Positions 37,596 through 46,503 of a stretch of DNA of 64,000 nucleotides are shown piece after piece. Source of the stretch: Pannonibacter phragmitetus_B (GTDB lineage Bacteria > Pseudomonadota > Alphaproteobacteria > Rhizobiales > Stappiaceae); the NCBI RefSeq assembly GCF_050510895.1, contig NZ_JBNINT010000001.1, positions 2,356,001 through 2,420,000 of the forward strand, read 5' to 3'. The notes under the pieces were generated by a model that saw nothing but the letters and a program-made list of their open reading frames with translations, ran no database searches and had not been told where the DNA came from. Each line of letters opens with the position of its first letter. The stretch's first letter is position 1. A program made the position numbers and the translations under genes.

Positions 37596-38183
37596 TCAGT
37601 AGTCGTCGTCTTCGTCGATGTCACGGTCGCGCTCGGGCGCACGCGAGGGGCGCTCGGCAGGATCACGGCCGACCCGGTTGGCAAGGCTCGCAAGCTCGAT
37701 GAAGTGATCAGCCTGGCGGCGCAGGTCGTCTGCAATCATCGGAGGCTGTGTCTGCAGAGTGGAGACGACGCTGACCTTCCGGCCCTTGCGCTGCAGAGCT
37801 TCGACCAGCGAGCGGAAATCGCCGTCGCCCGAGAACAGGACGATGTGATCGACGCTATCGACCAGCTGCATGGCATCCACCGCCAGCTCGATATCCATGT
37901 TGCCCTTGACTTTCCGGCGGCCGCTGGAATCAACAAATTCCTTCACCGGCTTCGTCACAACCTTGTAACCGTTGTAATCAAGCCAATCGATCAAAGGGCG
38001 AATTGAGGAATACTCCTGATCTTCGATGATCGCGGTATAGTAGTATGCCCTCAGGAGGTAACCTTTGCTCTGAAATTCCTTCAGGAGCATCTTGTAATCG
38101 ATATCGAAACCAATCGCCTTCGCCGTCGAATACAAGTTCGCGCCGTCAATAAACAAAGCAATTTTTTCTCTTGAATCGAACAT
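37596..38183 (-). CDS. NYN-domain (LabA/DUF88) protein
   Basis: A 195-residue protein with a PIN-like NYN nuclease fold. Conserved acidic residues lie in ALFIDGANLYSTAKAIG, MDIELAVDAMQLVDSVDH and VLFSGDGDFRSLVEALQRKG. Related proteins are predicted RNA-processing nucleases; the target is unknown. The last 30 residues are charged and repetitive (ERPSRAPERDRDIDEDDD). It is divergent from rpoZ across a 365-base gap. Start 38183 fits the family. Confidence 0.9.
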   Translation of the reverse strand: MFDSREKIALFIDGANLYSTAKAIGFDIDYKMLLKEFQSKGYLLRAYYYTAIIEDQEYSSIRPLIDWLDYNGYKVVTKPVKEFVDSSGRRKVKGNMDIELAVDAMQLVDSVDHIVLFSGDGDFRSLVEALQRKGRKVSVVSTLQTQPPMIADDLRRQADHFIELASLANRVGRDPAERPSRAPERDRDIDEDDDY

Positions 38184-38548
38184 AAGGCAATTCCTTTCCA
38201 GCACCATCGGGCATTGGCGCAGCATTCAATCTAACAGGGCGCAATTGATTGACTTGTATAAACAATCACTCGCTCGCTTGCGTTGCCTTCCAAGTCAGCA
38301 AAAGTTAAACTTTTAACTGAACGCCGTTATTAGACGTCTTTTCGTGGGCGCAACAGTTGGGGTACTACATTGGCGCAGCCCCACGCAATCATAAATATGG
38401 CCACCATTTGGACGTGCAAAAGGTTCTCAAGCCATTTTTTTGCCGTTCCGGTACGACAAGATCGTTCACGAAAAAGCGAGGGTTGCGCTAAGGTGCAGTT
38501 GCTAATATACGCTCATCACTTGATTTCCAGAACATATGGAGAAGTCCT
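38184..38548. other. Intergenic region between the NYN gene and rpoZ
   Basis: No gene was found in 365 bases. It is AT-rich for this genome and contains promoters for both sides. On the plus strand TTGCGC (38483-38488) and TATACG (38506-38511) are 17 bases apart, about 38 bases before the rpoZ start. On the other side TTGTATAAACAA (38254-38265) is a short palindrome about 70 bases before the NYN start. I looked for a tmRNA here and found no T-loop or tag. Confidence 0.45.
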
Positions 38549-38948
38549 ATGGCGCGCGTGACCGTCGAGGATTGCATCGACAAGGTTGATAACCGGTTCG
38601 AGCTGGTGCTGCTGGCAGCACACCGCGCCCGGATGATCTCAAGCGGTTCGCCGCTGACCATCGATCGCGACAACGACAAGAACCCGGTCGTCGCACTGCG
38701 CGAAATCGCAGATGAGACGGTAAGCCCGGAAGATCTTAAGGAAGACCTCATTCATTCTCTGCAGAAATATGTGGAAGTGGATGAGCCGGAGGCGGAAGCC
38801 GTACCGCTCGTTCCGTCCAGCAATTCTGGCGGCACCCAGGTCAATGCGGTAGATGATTCTGAACGTCGAGTTCGACCGCATGTCGGAAGAGGATCTGCTG
38901 CGCGGTCTGGAAGGCCTTGTGCCGCCGGAGCGTTCGGACGACATCTGA
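38549..38948 (+). CDS. rpoZ: RNA polymerase omega subunit (frameshifted)
   Basis: Small subunit that helps assemble RNA polymerase and is part of the ppGpp response. The start MARVTVEDCIDKVDNRFELV and NPVVALREIADETVSPEDL are typical. The characteristic C-terminal end VEFDRMSEEDLLRGLEGLVP lies in another frame, stopping at 38946-38948. The break falls between about 38850 and 38875; one base too many or two too few would repair it, so it differs from the other frameshifts here. Repaired length is 132-133 residues. GGAGAAG precedes ATG 38549. The ppGpp enzyme gene follows. Confidence 0.93.
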
Positions 38949-39025
38949 TTTCCGGCATGAGGCGGGTCATCTGAGTTGGCAAGCCCTGGTGCTGCAATCT
39001 GTGTCCAAGGGTGTCTGCTGCGGCC

Positions 39026-41236
39026 ATGATGCGCCAATACGAGCTTGTCGAACGGGTTACCCGCTATAATCCGAATGCCGATGAAGGCCTTTTGAACAAG
39101 GCCTATGTCTATGCGATGAAGAAGCACGGGTCCCAGACCCGCGCTTCTGGCGATCCCTATTTTTCTCATCCGCTCGAAGTAGCCGCCATCCTGACCGACC
39201 TCAGGCTGGATGATGCTACGGTTGCTGTCGCGCTGCTGCATGACACCATCGAGGACACGGATGCCACCCGTGCGGAGATCGATACGGTCTTCGGCGAGGA
39301 AATCGGCAAGCTTGTCGAAGGCCTGACCAAGATCAAGCGCCTCGACCTCGTCTCCCAAAAGACCAAGCAGGCAGAAAATTTCCGCAAGCTGCTGCTCGCC
39401 ATCGCCGATGATGTGCGCGTGCTGCTGGTGAAACTGGCGGACCGTCTGCACAACATGCGCACGCTCCACCACATGCCGGAGCACAAGCGCGGCCGCATCG
39501 CCGAAGAGACGATGGAAATCTATGCGCCGCTCGCCGGACGCATGGGCATGCAGGACATGCGTGAGGAGCTGGAGGATCTGTCCTTCCAGGTGCTCAATCC
39601 GGAAGCCTATGCCACGATTGCCGAGCGGCTCACGGGCCTGCGCGAGCGCAACGGCGGGCTGATTGGCGAGATTGAAAGCCTGCTGACCGCCCAGATCGCC
39701 GAGCGAGGCATTGCCGCCCGGGTCAAGGGCCGTGAAAAGCGCCCCTACTCCATCTTCCGCAAGATGCAGCAGAAGTCGCTGGGCTTCGAGCAGCTTTCCG
39801 ACATTTACGGTTTCCGCGTCATCGTTGGCACCACCGAGGCCTGCTACAGGGTGCTGGGTATCATCCACACCACCTGGCCCACTGTGCCGGGACGGTTCAA
39901 GGATTACATCTCGACGCCGAAGCAGAACGACTACCGGTCGATCCACACAACTATCGTCGGCCCCAGCCGCCAGCGCGTGGAACTGCAGATCCGCACTGAG
40001 GCGATGGACCGGGTGGCCGAATACGGTATTGCCGCCCATGCGCTCTACAAGGACGGTCAGACCGGCGGGCGTAACATTGCCCGGCACACGGACGAAAGCC
40101 GCGCCTATGACTGGCTGCGGCGCACCATCGACCTGCTGTCGCAGGGCGACACGCCGGAAGAGTTCCTCGAGAACACCAAGCTTGAGCTGTTCCACGACCA
40201 GGTGTTCTGCTTCACACCGAAGGGCCGCCTGATTGCTCTGCCGCGCGGGGCAACGCCGATCGACTTTGCCTATGCTGTGCATACGGGCATCGGCAACACC
40301 TGTGTCGGCTGCAAGATCAACGGCAAGATCATGCCGCTGGTGACTGAACTGCGGAACGGCGACGAGGTGGAAGTCATTCGCTCACAGGCACAGACGCCGC
40401 CGCCCGCCTGGGAATCGATTGCCGTGACCGGCAAAGCCAAAGCCGCGATCCGCCGGGCCACGCGCGAATCCATCCGCAAGCAGTATGGCGCACTTGGCGA
40501 GCACGTGCTGCAGCGCGCCTTCAACCGCGCCGACAAGCCTTATTCTGAAGGCCTGCTGGATGGTGTCCTTGGCCTGCTCAATCAGGAAACGATTGCCGAC
40601 CTGCTGGCCAGCGTCGGGCGCGGCGAGTTGAGCGCACAGCAGGTCGTCAAGGCAGTCCACCCGGACTATCAGGACGAGCGCACAGCCCACCTGAAACCCG
40701 AGCCGGGTGAAGGCTGGTTTGATCTTGAAAAGGGTCAGGGCCTGAAGTTCCGCATTCCCGATGCCGCTCAGGATTCCGATGGCCTGGCCCTGCCGATACG
40801 GGGCCTGACGGGCGACATTCCGGTGAGCTTTGCTCCCAATGGCGGCGCCGTGCCCGGTGACCGGATCGTCGGCATTCTGACGCCGTCCGAGGGGCTGACG
40901 ATCTATCCGATCCAGTCGCCGGCGCTGAAGGAATTCGATGACCAGAGCGACCGCTGGATCGACGTGCGCTGGGACATTGACGTCGACAACCCGGAACGTT
41001 TCCCTGCGCGGATCAACGTTTCAGCGCTGAATGAACCTGGCTCTCTCGCTGCCATCGCCCAGGTGATCGGCGATAATGGCGGCAACATCGACAATCTGAA
41101 GATGGTCCGAAAAGTGGCCGACTTCCATCAGATGATCATCGATCTCGAGGTATGGGATCTGAAACATCTGAACCGTATCATCAACCAGCTGCGGGCCAAG
41201 CCGAACGTGTCCAGCGTGACACGTGTCAACGGCTGA
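39026..41236 (+). CDS. rsh: Bifunctional (p)ppGpp synthetase/hydrolase
   Basis: Makes and degrades (p)ppGpp in the stringent response. The 736-residue protein shows, in order, an HD hydrolase domain (VAVALLHDTIEDTDATR, LLLVKLADRLHNMRT-like region VLLVKLADRLHNMRTLHHMP), a synthetase domain (RFKDYISTPKQNDYRSIHTT, whose RFKD is the bifunctional-type motif), a TGS domain (FCFTPKGRLIALPRGATPID) and a C-terminal ACT domain (NEPGSLAAIAQVIGDNGGNI). Both catalytic domains look intact. ATG 39026 and 39029 are adjacent. The following pyrE gene starts 27 bases later. Confidence 0.96.
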   Translation: MMRQYELVERVTRYNPNADEGLLNKAYVYAMKKHGSQTRASGDPYFSHPLEVAAILTDLRLDDATVAVALLHDTIEDTDATRAEIDTVFGEEIGKLVEGLTKIKRLDLVSQKTKQAENFRKLLLAIADDVRVLLVKLADRLHNMRTLHHMPEHKRGRIAEETMEIYAPLAGRMGMQDMREELEDLSFQVLNPEAYATIAERLTGLRERNGGLIGEIESLLTAQIAERGIAARVKGREKRPYSIFRKMQQKSLGFEQLSDIYGFRVIVGTTEACYRVLGIIHTTWPTVPGRFKDYISTPKQNDYRSIHTTIVGPSRQRVELQIRTEAMDRVAEYGIAAHALYKDGQTGGRNIARHTDESRAYDWLRRTIDLLSQGDTPEEFLENTKLELFHDQVFCFTPKGRLIALPRGATPIDFAYAVHTGIGNTCVGCKINGKIMPLVTELRNGDEVEVIRSQAQTPPPAWESIAVTGKAKAAIRRATRESIRKQYGALGEHVLQRAFNRADKPYSEGLLDGVLGLLNQETIADLLASVGRGELSAQQVVKAVHPDYQDERTAHLKPEPGEGWFDLEKGQGLKFRIPDAAQDSDGLALPIRGLTGDIPVSFAPNGGAVPGDRIVGILTPSEGLTIYPIQSPALKEFDDQSDRWIDVRWDIDVDNPERFPARINVSALNEPGSLAAIAQVIGDNGGNIDNLKMVRKVADFHQMIIDLEVWDLKHLNRIINQLRAKPNVSSVTRVNG

Positions 41237-41263
41237 CCCGGCACAAGACGGAGACTTTGGACG

Positions 41264-41844
41264 ATGACGCAGGACGAAGTCCTGGCCGTTTTCCGCGAAG
41301 CGGGGCCATTCTGGAAGGGCACTTCATTCTTTCATCCGGGCTGCGCAGCCCGGTCTTCCTGCAGAAGGCACGCGTCTTCATGTATCCGGAAAAGACGGAG
41401 CGGCTCTGCAAGGCGCTGGCGCGGAAAATCGAAGCCGCCGGACTTGGCAAGATCGATGCCGTCGTCTCCCCTGCCCTCGGCGGCCTGATCCCCGGCTACG
41501 AAACCGCCCGCCATCTCGGCGTTCCGGCCATGTGGGTGGAGCGTGAGGGCGGCGAGTTCCGCCTCCGCCGCTTCGAGATGGAAAAAGGCGCGCGCGTCAT
41601 CATCGTTGAAGACATCGTCACCACAGGCCTGTCCAGCCGCGAAACGGTCGATGCCCTGCGGGCCATCGGCGCAGAGGTTCTGGCAGTCGCCTGCCTGATT
41701 GACCGCTCTGCCGGAGAGGCCGACACAAATGTGCCGCTTGTATCGCTGACACAGTACAAGGTTCCGGCCTATGAGCCCGACAAGCTTCCGCCGGAACTGG
41801 CAGCCCTGCCACCGGTAAAGCCGGGCAGCCGGAATCTCGCCTGA
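41264..41844 (+). CDS. pyrE: Orotate phosphoribosyltransferase (frameshifted)
   Basis: Fifth step of pyrimidine synthesis, joining orotate to PRPP. The start MTQDEVLAVFREAG is intact, then the frame is lost in the run of four G at 41302-41305. One added G gives REAGAILEGHFILSSGLRSP and the normal 193 residues. The PRPP-binding loop RVIIVEDIVTTGLSSRETV is typical, and FLQKARVFMYPEKTERLC fits the short alphaproteobacterial form. It lies between rsh and a DUF2062 gene. Confidence 0.94.
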
Positions 41845-41875
41845 ACAGGCAAGACGGGAAGGGAGACAGGAGCGC

Positions 41876-42448
41876 ATGCTGTTTCAGCGCAGGACACCGC
41901 CAACCAGGCTTCAGAAAATGCGCGTCGCCGTCTGGCCACGGGCAAGCTGGTCGCGGTCGTTCCGCTATTACGGCAAGCGTGTCCTGCGCCTGAGCGCCAG
42001 TCCGGATGCGGTGGCCCGCGGCTTTGCTGCCGGAGCTTTCGCTTCCTTCACGCCGCTGATGGGTTTCCATTTCATGCTGGCGGCGGCCTGTGCCTTTCTG
42101 ATCCGCGGCAATCTTATCGCCTCCGCATTGGGGACTGCCGTTGGAAACCCGCTGACATTTCCCTTCATCTGGGCCGCGACCTACAAGCTGGGGCACCTGA
42201 TCCTAGGCTCCAGTCCGCATGAAATTGCGCGGCGCGAAGGCGCGACTGAGCATGGCTTCAACCTGCTGGAGCAGTCGTTCGACACCCTTTGGCCGGTCAT
42301 CAAGCCAATGATGATCGGCGGCATCCCGCTTGGCCTGGTCTGTGGGGCGCTGTGCTACGTCATCGTTTTCCAGAGCGTGCGCACTTATCAGGAAGCAAAA
42401 CGTCTGCGCCTTGAGAAGCGGCGGGACGCAGTCCGCAATGCCGAATAG
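41876..42448 (+). CDS. DUF2062 membrane protein
   Basis: A 190-residue inner-membrane protein with a DUF2062 domain: SPDAVARGFAAGAFASFTPL, then GNLIASALGTAVGNPLTFPF, a hallmark of the family. Two or three hydrophobic segments and a basic C-terminus (AKRLRLEKRRDAVRN) are seen. No established function. It is 31 bases after pyrE and 69 before acpS, probably in one operon. Confidence 0.9.
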   Translation: MLFQRRTPPTRLQKMRVAVWPRASWSRSFRYYGKRVLRLSASPDAVARGFAAGAFASFTPLMGFHFMLAAACAFLIRGNLIASALGTAVGNPLTFPFIWAATYKLGHLILGSSPHEIARREGATEHGFNLLEQSFDTLWPVIKPMMIGGIPLGLVCGALCYVIVFQSVRTYQEAKRLRLEKRRDAVRNAE

Positions 42449-42517
42449 CTTGAAGATACTTGGCCGGGATCTTACCTCAATGGCCCGCGAGTCCAGACGA
42501 GCCAGAGAAAGGCAGCC

Positions 42518-42958
42518 ATGATTCTTGGCATCGGCAGCGACCTGATCGACATCCGCCGCATCGAGCAGACCTTGGAACGGTTCGGCGAGCGCTTTACCAA
42601 CCGCGTCTTCACTGAGCGGGAGCGCCAGCGTTCCGAGCGGCGGGCCGAACGCGCAGCCTCCTATGCCAAGCGCTTTGCCGCCAAGGAAGCCTGCTCCAAG
42701 GCACTCGGCACCGGCATCCGCATGGGCGTTGCATGGCGCGAAATGGGTGTCGTGAACCTGCCCAGCGGCCGGCCGACACTGGAACTCACCGGCAGCGCTG
42801 CTGGACGGCTTGCCCGGCTGACCCCGGAAGGCTTCAAGGCCCGCATCGACCTGACCATCACCGATGATTACCCGCTGGCGCAGGCCTTTGTGGTGATTTC
42901 CGCCTGGCCGCAGGACTGGCCGGAGCCCCCTGCCCCGCCTGTGCGGGAAGAAGCCTGA
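42518..42958 (+). CDS. acpS: Holo-ACP synthase
   Basis: Attaches phosphopantetheine to acyl carrier protein. The 146-residue protein has ILGIGSDLIDIRRIEQTLER with the metal Asp, ERAASYAKRFAAKEACSKAL with the metal Glu and Lys, and GRPTLELTGSAAGRLA. The last 15 residues are a proline-rich extension. It precedes lepB, a conserved arrangement in this group. Confidence 0.95.
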   Translation: MILGIGSDLIDIRRIEQTLERFGERFTNRVFTERERQRSERRAERAASYAKRFAAKEACSKALGTGIRMGVAWREMGVVNLPSGRPTLELTGSAAGRLARLTPEGFKARIDLTITDDYPLAQAFVVISAWPQDWPEPPAPPVREEA

Positions 42959-43083
42959 GGCTTCGTCACGCGGCAAGAGAGCCTTGCGCCAAGCCTTGCG
43001 TTGCCAGCCCCGGCATGAACGGCTAAAAGTCGCAGCAACTGGATGAGGCCTGACAGCGCCTCGCGGCACGAATGAAGGACGAC

Positions 43084-43844
43084 ATGAGCGTGACGGACAA
43101 GAAAAAGCCAAGGACGGCAGCCTTGGCGAAACGGTCAAGGTGATCGTTCAGGCCCTGCTGATCGCGCTGGTCGTGCGCACGTTCCTGTTTCAGCCGTTCA
43201 ACATCCCCTCAGGGTCGATGATGAACACGCTGCTGATCGGCGACTACCTGTTTGTGTCCAAGTACAGCTACGGCTATTCTCGCTACTCCTTCCCCTTCGG
43301 AATGCCGCCATTCTCCGGCCGCATCCTGAGCTCGGACCCGCAGCGCGGTGATGTGGCGGTGTTCAAGACCCCGCACGACAATTCGACCGATTACATCAAA
43401 CGGGTTATCGGTCTGCCGGGCGACGAGATCCAGATGATTGACGGCGTGCTGCATATCAATGGCCAAGCCGTCCCGCGCGAGCGCATCGAGGACTTCATCG
43501 ACACGGACAGCTTCGGCAGCGAGCGCCGCGTTGCACGCTACCGCGAGACCCTGCCCAATGGCGTCAGCTATGACACGCTGGACCTGACCCCGCGCGGGCA
43601 AGCAGACAATACCAAGGTCTTCAAGGTGCCTGCCGGCCACTATTTCATGATGGGCGACAACCGCGATAATTCCACCGACAGCCGTGTTCCAGTCGAACTG
43701 GGCGGTGTCGGATATGTGCCGGTCGATAACTTCGTCGGCCGCGCCGAAGTGATCTTCTTCTCGGTGGATGGCGGTCAGCCTGCCTGGCAGTTCTGGTACT
43801 GGCCTTGGTCTGTCCGCTGGGACCGGCTCTTCCAGTCGATCTGA
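43084..43844 (+). CDS. lepB: Signal peptidase I (frameshifted near the start)
   Basis: Membrane enzyme that cleaves signal peptides of exported proteins. The catalytic Ser lies in FNIPSGSMMNTLLIGDYLFV and the general-base Lys in DYIKRVIGLPGDEIQ; GHYFMMGDNRDNSTDSR is the family's late motif. The intact frame starts MSVTDKK at ATG 43084 and is lost in the run of five A at 43102-43106; one added A gives KAKDGSLGETVKVIVQALLI and 253 residues. The single N-terminal membrane segment follows. It is 13 bases before rnc. Confidence 0.94.
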
Positions 43845-43857
43845 GGCGGCAGACGGC

Positions 43858-44565
43858 ATGACCATTTCCCGCAAGACAGACATGCTTGCCGCCGTCGAGG
43901 CACGGATCGGACACAAATTCGCCGACCGCAGCCTGCTGCAACAGGCGCTGACCCACGCCAGCGCCCTGTCCGGGGCCGACACGTCTGGCGGCAGCTACCA
44001 GCGCCTCGAATTTCTGGGCGACCGGGTGCTCGGCCTTGCCGTTGCCAGCATGCTGCACAAGCATTATCCGCGCGCCGATGAAGGCGAGATGGCCCGGCGC
44101 CTGAACCACATGGTCAAGCGCGAGACCTGCGCCGAAATCGCCATCGAGCTGAAGCTGGGCGATGACATGCGCATCAGCCAGAGCGAGGCGCAGACCGGCG
44201 GGCGCCAGAAGACGGCGCTGCTGGCCGATATCTGCGAGGCCGTGATTGCGGCCATCTATCTGGATGCAGGATTTGAAACGGCGGAAGACTTCGTGCGCCG
44301 CTTGTGGGAGCCGCGTATGCTGACCTTCTCCGGTCCCTTGCGCGATGCGAAAACCACCTTGCAGGAATGGGTGCAGGCCAAGAGCCTGCCTGCCCCGCTT
44401 TACAAGGTGGTGGACCGCACCGGCCCTGACCATGCGCCTGAGTTCGTCGTTGCCGTGCAGGTGGAAAAGTTCCCCAGCGCCGAGGGGCGCGGCAACTCCA
44501 AGCGCGTTGCCGAACAGGCCGCCGCCGAGACCATGCTGCGCCGCGAAGGCGTCTGGAGCGACTGA
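43858..44565 (+). CDS. rnc: Ribonuclease III
   Basis: Cleaves double-stranded RNA in rRNA maturation and regulation. The 235-residue protein has the catalytic signature QRLEFLGDRVLGLAVASMLH, the second acidic site ALLADICEAVIAAIYLDAG and a C-terminal double-stranded RNA-binding domain (RGNSKRVAEQAAAETMLRRE). It lies between lepB and era, the universal order in this class. Confidence 0.96.
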   Translation: MTISRKTDMLAAVEARIGHKFADRSLLQQALTHASALSGADTSGGSYQRLEFLGDRVLGLAVASMLHKHYPRADEGEMARRLNHMVKRETCAEIAIELKLGDDMRISQSEAQTGGRQKTALLADICEAVIAAIYLDAGFETAEDFVRRLWEPRMLTFSGPLRDAKTTLQEWVQAKSLPAPLYKVVDRTGPDHAPEFVVAVQVEKFPSAEGRGNSKRVAEQAAAETMLRREGVWSD

Positions 44566-44683
44566 GGCCAGCTGAAGCCGGTGCACTGCATGCTTCGCCT
44601 CCCGCAACAAACCCGCTATGATTGACATGCCGGGGACGGACCTTTGTCCGCCGCGCCGGATGACACCTTGAAAGACGATAGAT

Positions 44684-45637
44684 TTGACCGATCAGGACCT
44701 GCCCGGCACTGCCGGGAACGACATGGACGCCATTCACACCGCAGACGATACCCGTGCGGGCTTCGTTGCCCTCATCGGCGCGCCGAATGCGGGCAAGTCG
44801 ACGCTGATCAACCAGCTGGTCGGTACCAAGGTCTCCATCGTCACCCATAAGGTCCAGACGACACGCGCCATCGTGCGCGGCATTGCCATGCATGGAGCGT
44901 CGCAGATCATCTTCGTTGACACCCCCGGCATCTTCAAGCCGAAGCGCAGGCTGGACCGGGCCATGGTCGACACGGCCTGGGGCGGCGCCCGGGACGCGGA
45001 TGTGACGGCACTCCTGATCGATGCACGCAAGGGCCTCACGGAAGAGGTGGAAGGTATTCTCAGCCGCCTTGCAAACATGCCCGGCAAGAAGGTGCTGATC
45101 CTCAACAAGACGGACGTCGCCAACCGGGAAAAGCTGCTGAAGGTGGCCACTACCGCCAATGAAACGGTCACGTTCGAGCGCACCTTCATGGTCTCGGCCC
45201 TGACCGGTGATGGCGTTTCGGACATTCTCGCCTATTTCGCCGGAGAAGTGCGCCCCGGACCCTGGCTTTATCCGGAAGATCAGGTTTCCGACGCACCAAT
45301 GCGCATGCTGGCAGCGGAAATCACCCGCGAGAAGCTGTTCGAGCGCCTGCACGAGGAGATCCCTTACGTTTCGACCGTCGAGACGGAACTCTGGGAAGAG
45401 CGCAAGGATGGCTCCGTGCGCATCGAGCAGACGATTTTTGTGGAACGCGACAGCCAGAAGGCCATCGTACTGGGCAAAAAGGGCCAGACCATCAAAATCA
45501 TCTCGCAGGCCGCCCGCACCGAACTGACGGAAATCGTCGAGCGGCCCGTGCATCTGTTCCTCTTTGTCAAGGTACGCGAGAACTGGGCCGACGATCCGGA
45601 GCGCTACCGCGAAATGGGGCTGGAATTCCCGCGCTGA
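44684..45637 (+). CDS. era: GTPase Era
   Basis: Ribosome-assembly GTPase acting on the 16S rRNA 3-prime end. The 317-residue protein has G1 LIGAPNAGKSTLINQL, G3 FVDTPGIFKPKRRLD, G4 LNKTDV, and a C-terminal KH domain with VLGKKGQTIKIISQAARTEL. A TTG at 44684 gives the longest form; ATG at 44723 (MDAIHTADD) is an alternative start. Confidence 0.95.
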   Translation: MTDQDLPGTAGNDMDAIHTADDTRAGFVALIGAPNAGKSTLINQLVGTKVSIVTHKVQTTRAIVRGIAMHGASQIIFVDTPGIFKPKRRLDRAMVDTAWGGARDADVTALLIDARKGLTEEVEGILSRLANMPGKKVLILNKTDVANREKLLKVATTANETVTFERTFMVSALTGDGVSDILAYFAGEVRPGPWLYPEDQVSDAPMRMLAAEITREKLFERLHEEIPYVSTVETELWEERKDGSVRIEQTIFVERDSQKAIVLGKKGQTIKIISQAARTELTEIVERPVHLFLFVKVRENWADDPERYREMGLEFPR

Positions 45638-45679
45638 TCGGGCACGGGACAAGAGGCAGGGAAACCGGGTGACACGCCG

Positions 45680-46443
45680 ATGGAATGGACAGATGACGGC
45701 GTTCTCCTTTCCTGCCGCCCGCAAGGGGAAAGCGCGGCTGTTGTCGAGGTGATGACCCGCCAGCAAGGCCGGCATCTCGGCCTTGTCCGCTCTGCGCGCT
45801 CCCCCGCATGACGCCGCTGCTTCAACCCGGCAACACGCTGCGCCTCACATGGCGCGCGCGCCTTCCCGGCCAGCTCGGTCTTTTCTCCCTTGAAGGCCTG
45901 TCCCTGCGCGCCGGTTTCCTGATGCAGGAAGCGTGCGCACTTTATGGTGTGCAGCATCTTGCTGCCCTCACTCGCCTGCTGCCGGAGCGCGCAGCCCATG
46001 AGGGCATCTTTCAGGCGCTTTCCGTCGTACTGGACCATCTGCATGAGCCGTTGATTGCCGGTCCCTTGATCGTGCGCTATGAACTGGCGCTGCTGACCGA
46101 GCTCGGCTTCGGCCTGGACCTCAGCCGCTGTGCGGCCACGGGGCAGGCATGGGATCTAGCCTATGTCTCCCCCAAAAGCGCCCGCGCCGTCAGCCGTGAT
46201 GCCGGAGCCCCATACAGGGACAAGCTGTTGCCCCTGCCTGCCTTTTTGGTGGACGGCGAGCGCCAGCCGGGCACGGAAATCAACTTCACCGACCTCTCCG
46301 GCGGCTTCAGGCTGACCGCCTTCTTCCTGGACCGGCACGTCACCGGCCCAGCAGGACTTGACCTCTCCACTACCCGCACAGGCATGACGGCCGCCTTCGC
46401 CAAGGCCTACGAGCAGGCGGGCTTGATGGGCTTTGCCGGCTAA
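45680..46443 (+). CDS. recO: DNA repair protein RecO (frameshifted)
   Basis: Helps load RecA on gapped DNA. The N-terminal OB fold begins MEWTDDGVLLSCRPQGESAA, then VVEVMTRQQGRHLGLV. The frame is lost in the run of five C at 45801-45805; one added C gives RSARSPRMTPLLQPGNTLRL and a continuous 254-residue protein. The C-terminal half holds LLTELGFGLDLSRCAATGQA. It follows era by 42 bases. Confidence 0.93.
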
Positions 46444-46503
46444 ACCGCTCAAGACCGGGGAAAAACCTGCGGAATTCTGCCATTTTCCGCCGCTTAGAAT
46501 TGT

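Noticed and set aside
38184..38548. tmRNA (ssrA) gene in the gap before rpoZ
   Set aside because: No T-loop sequence, no alanine-acceptor stem and no recognisable tag reading frame were found.
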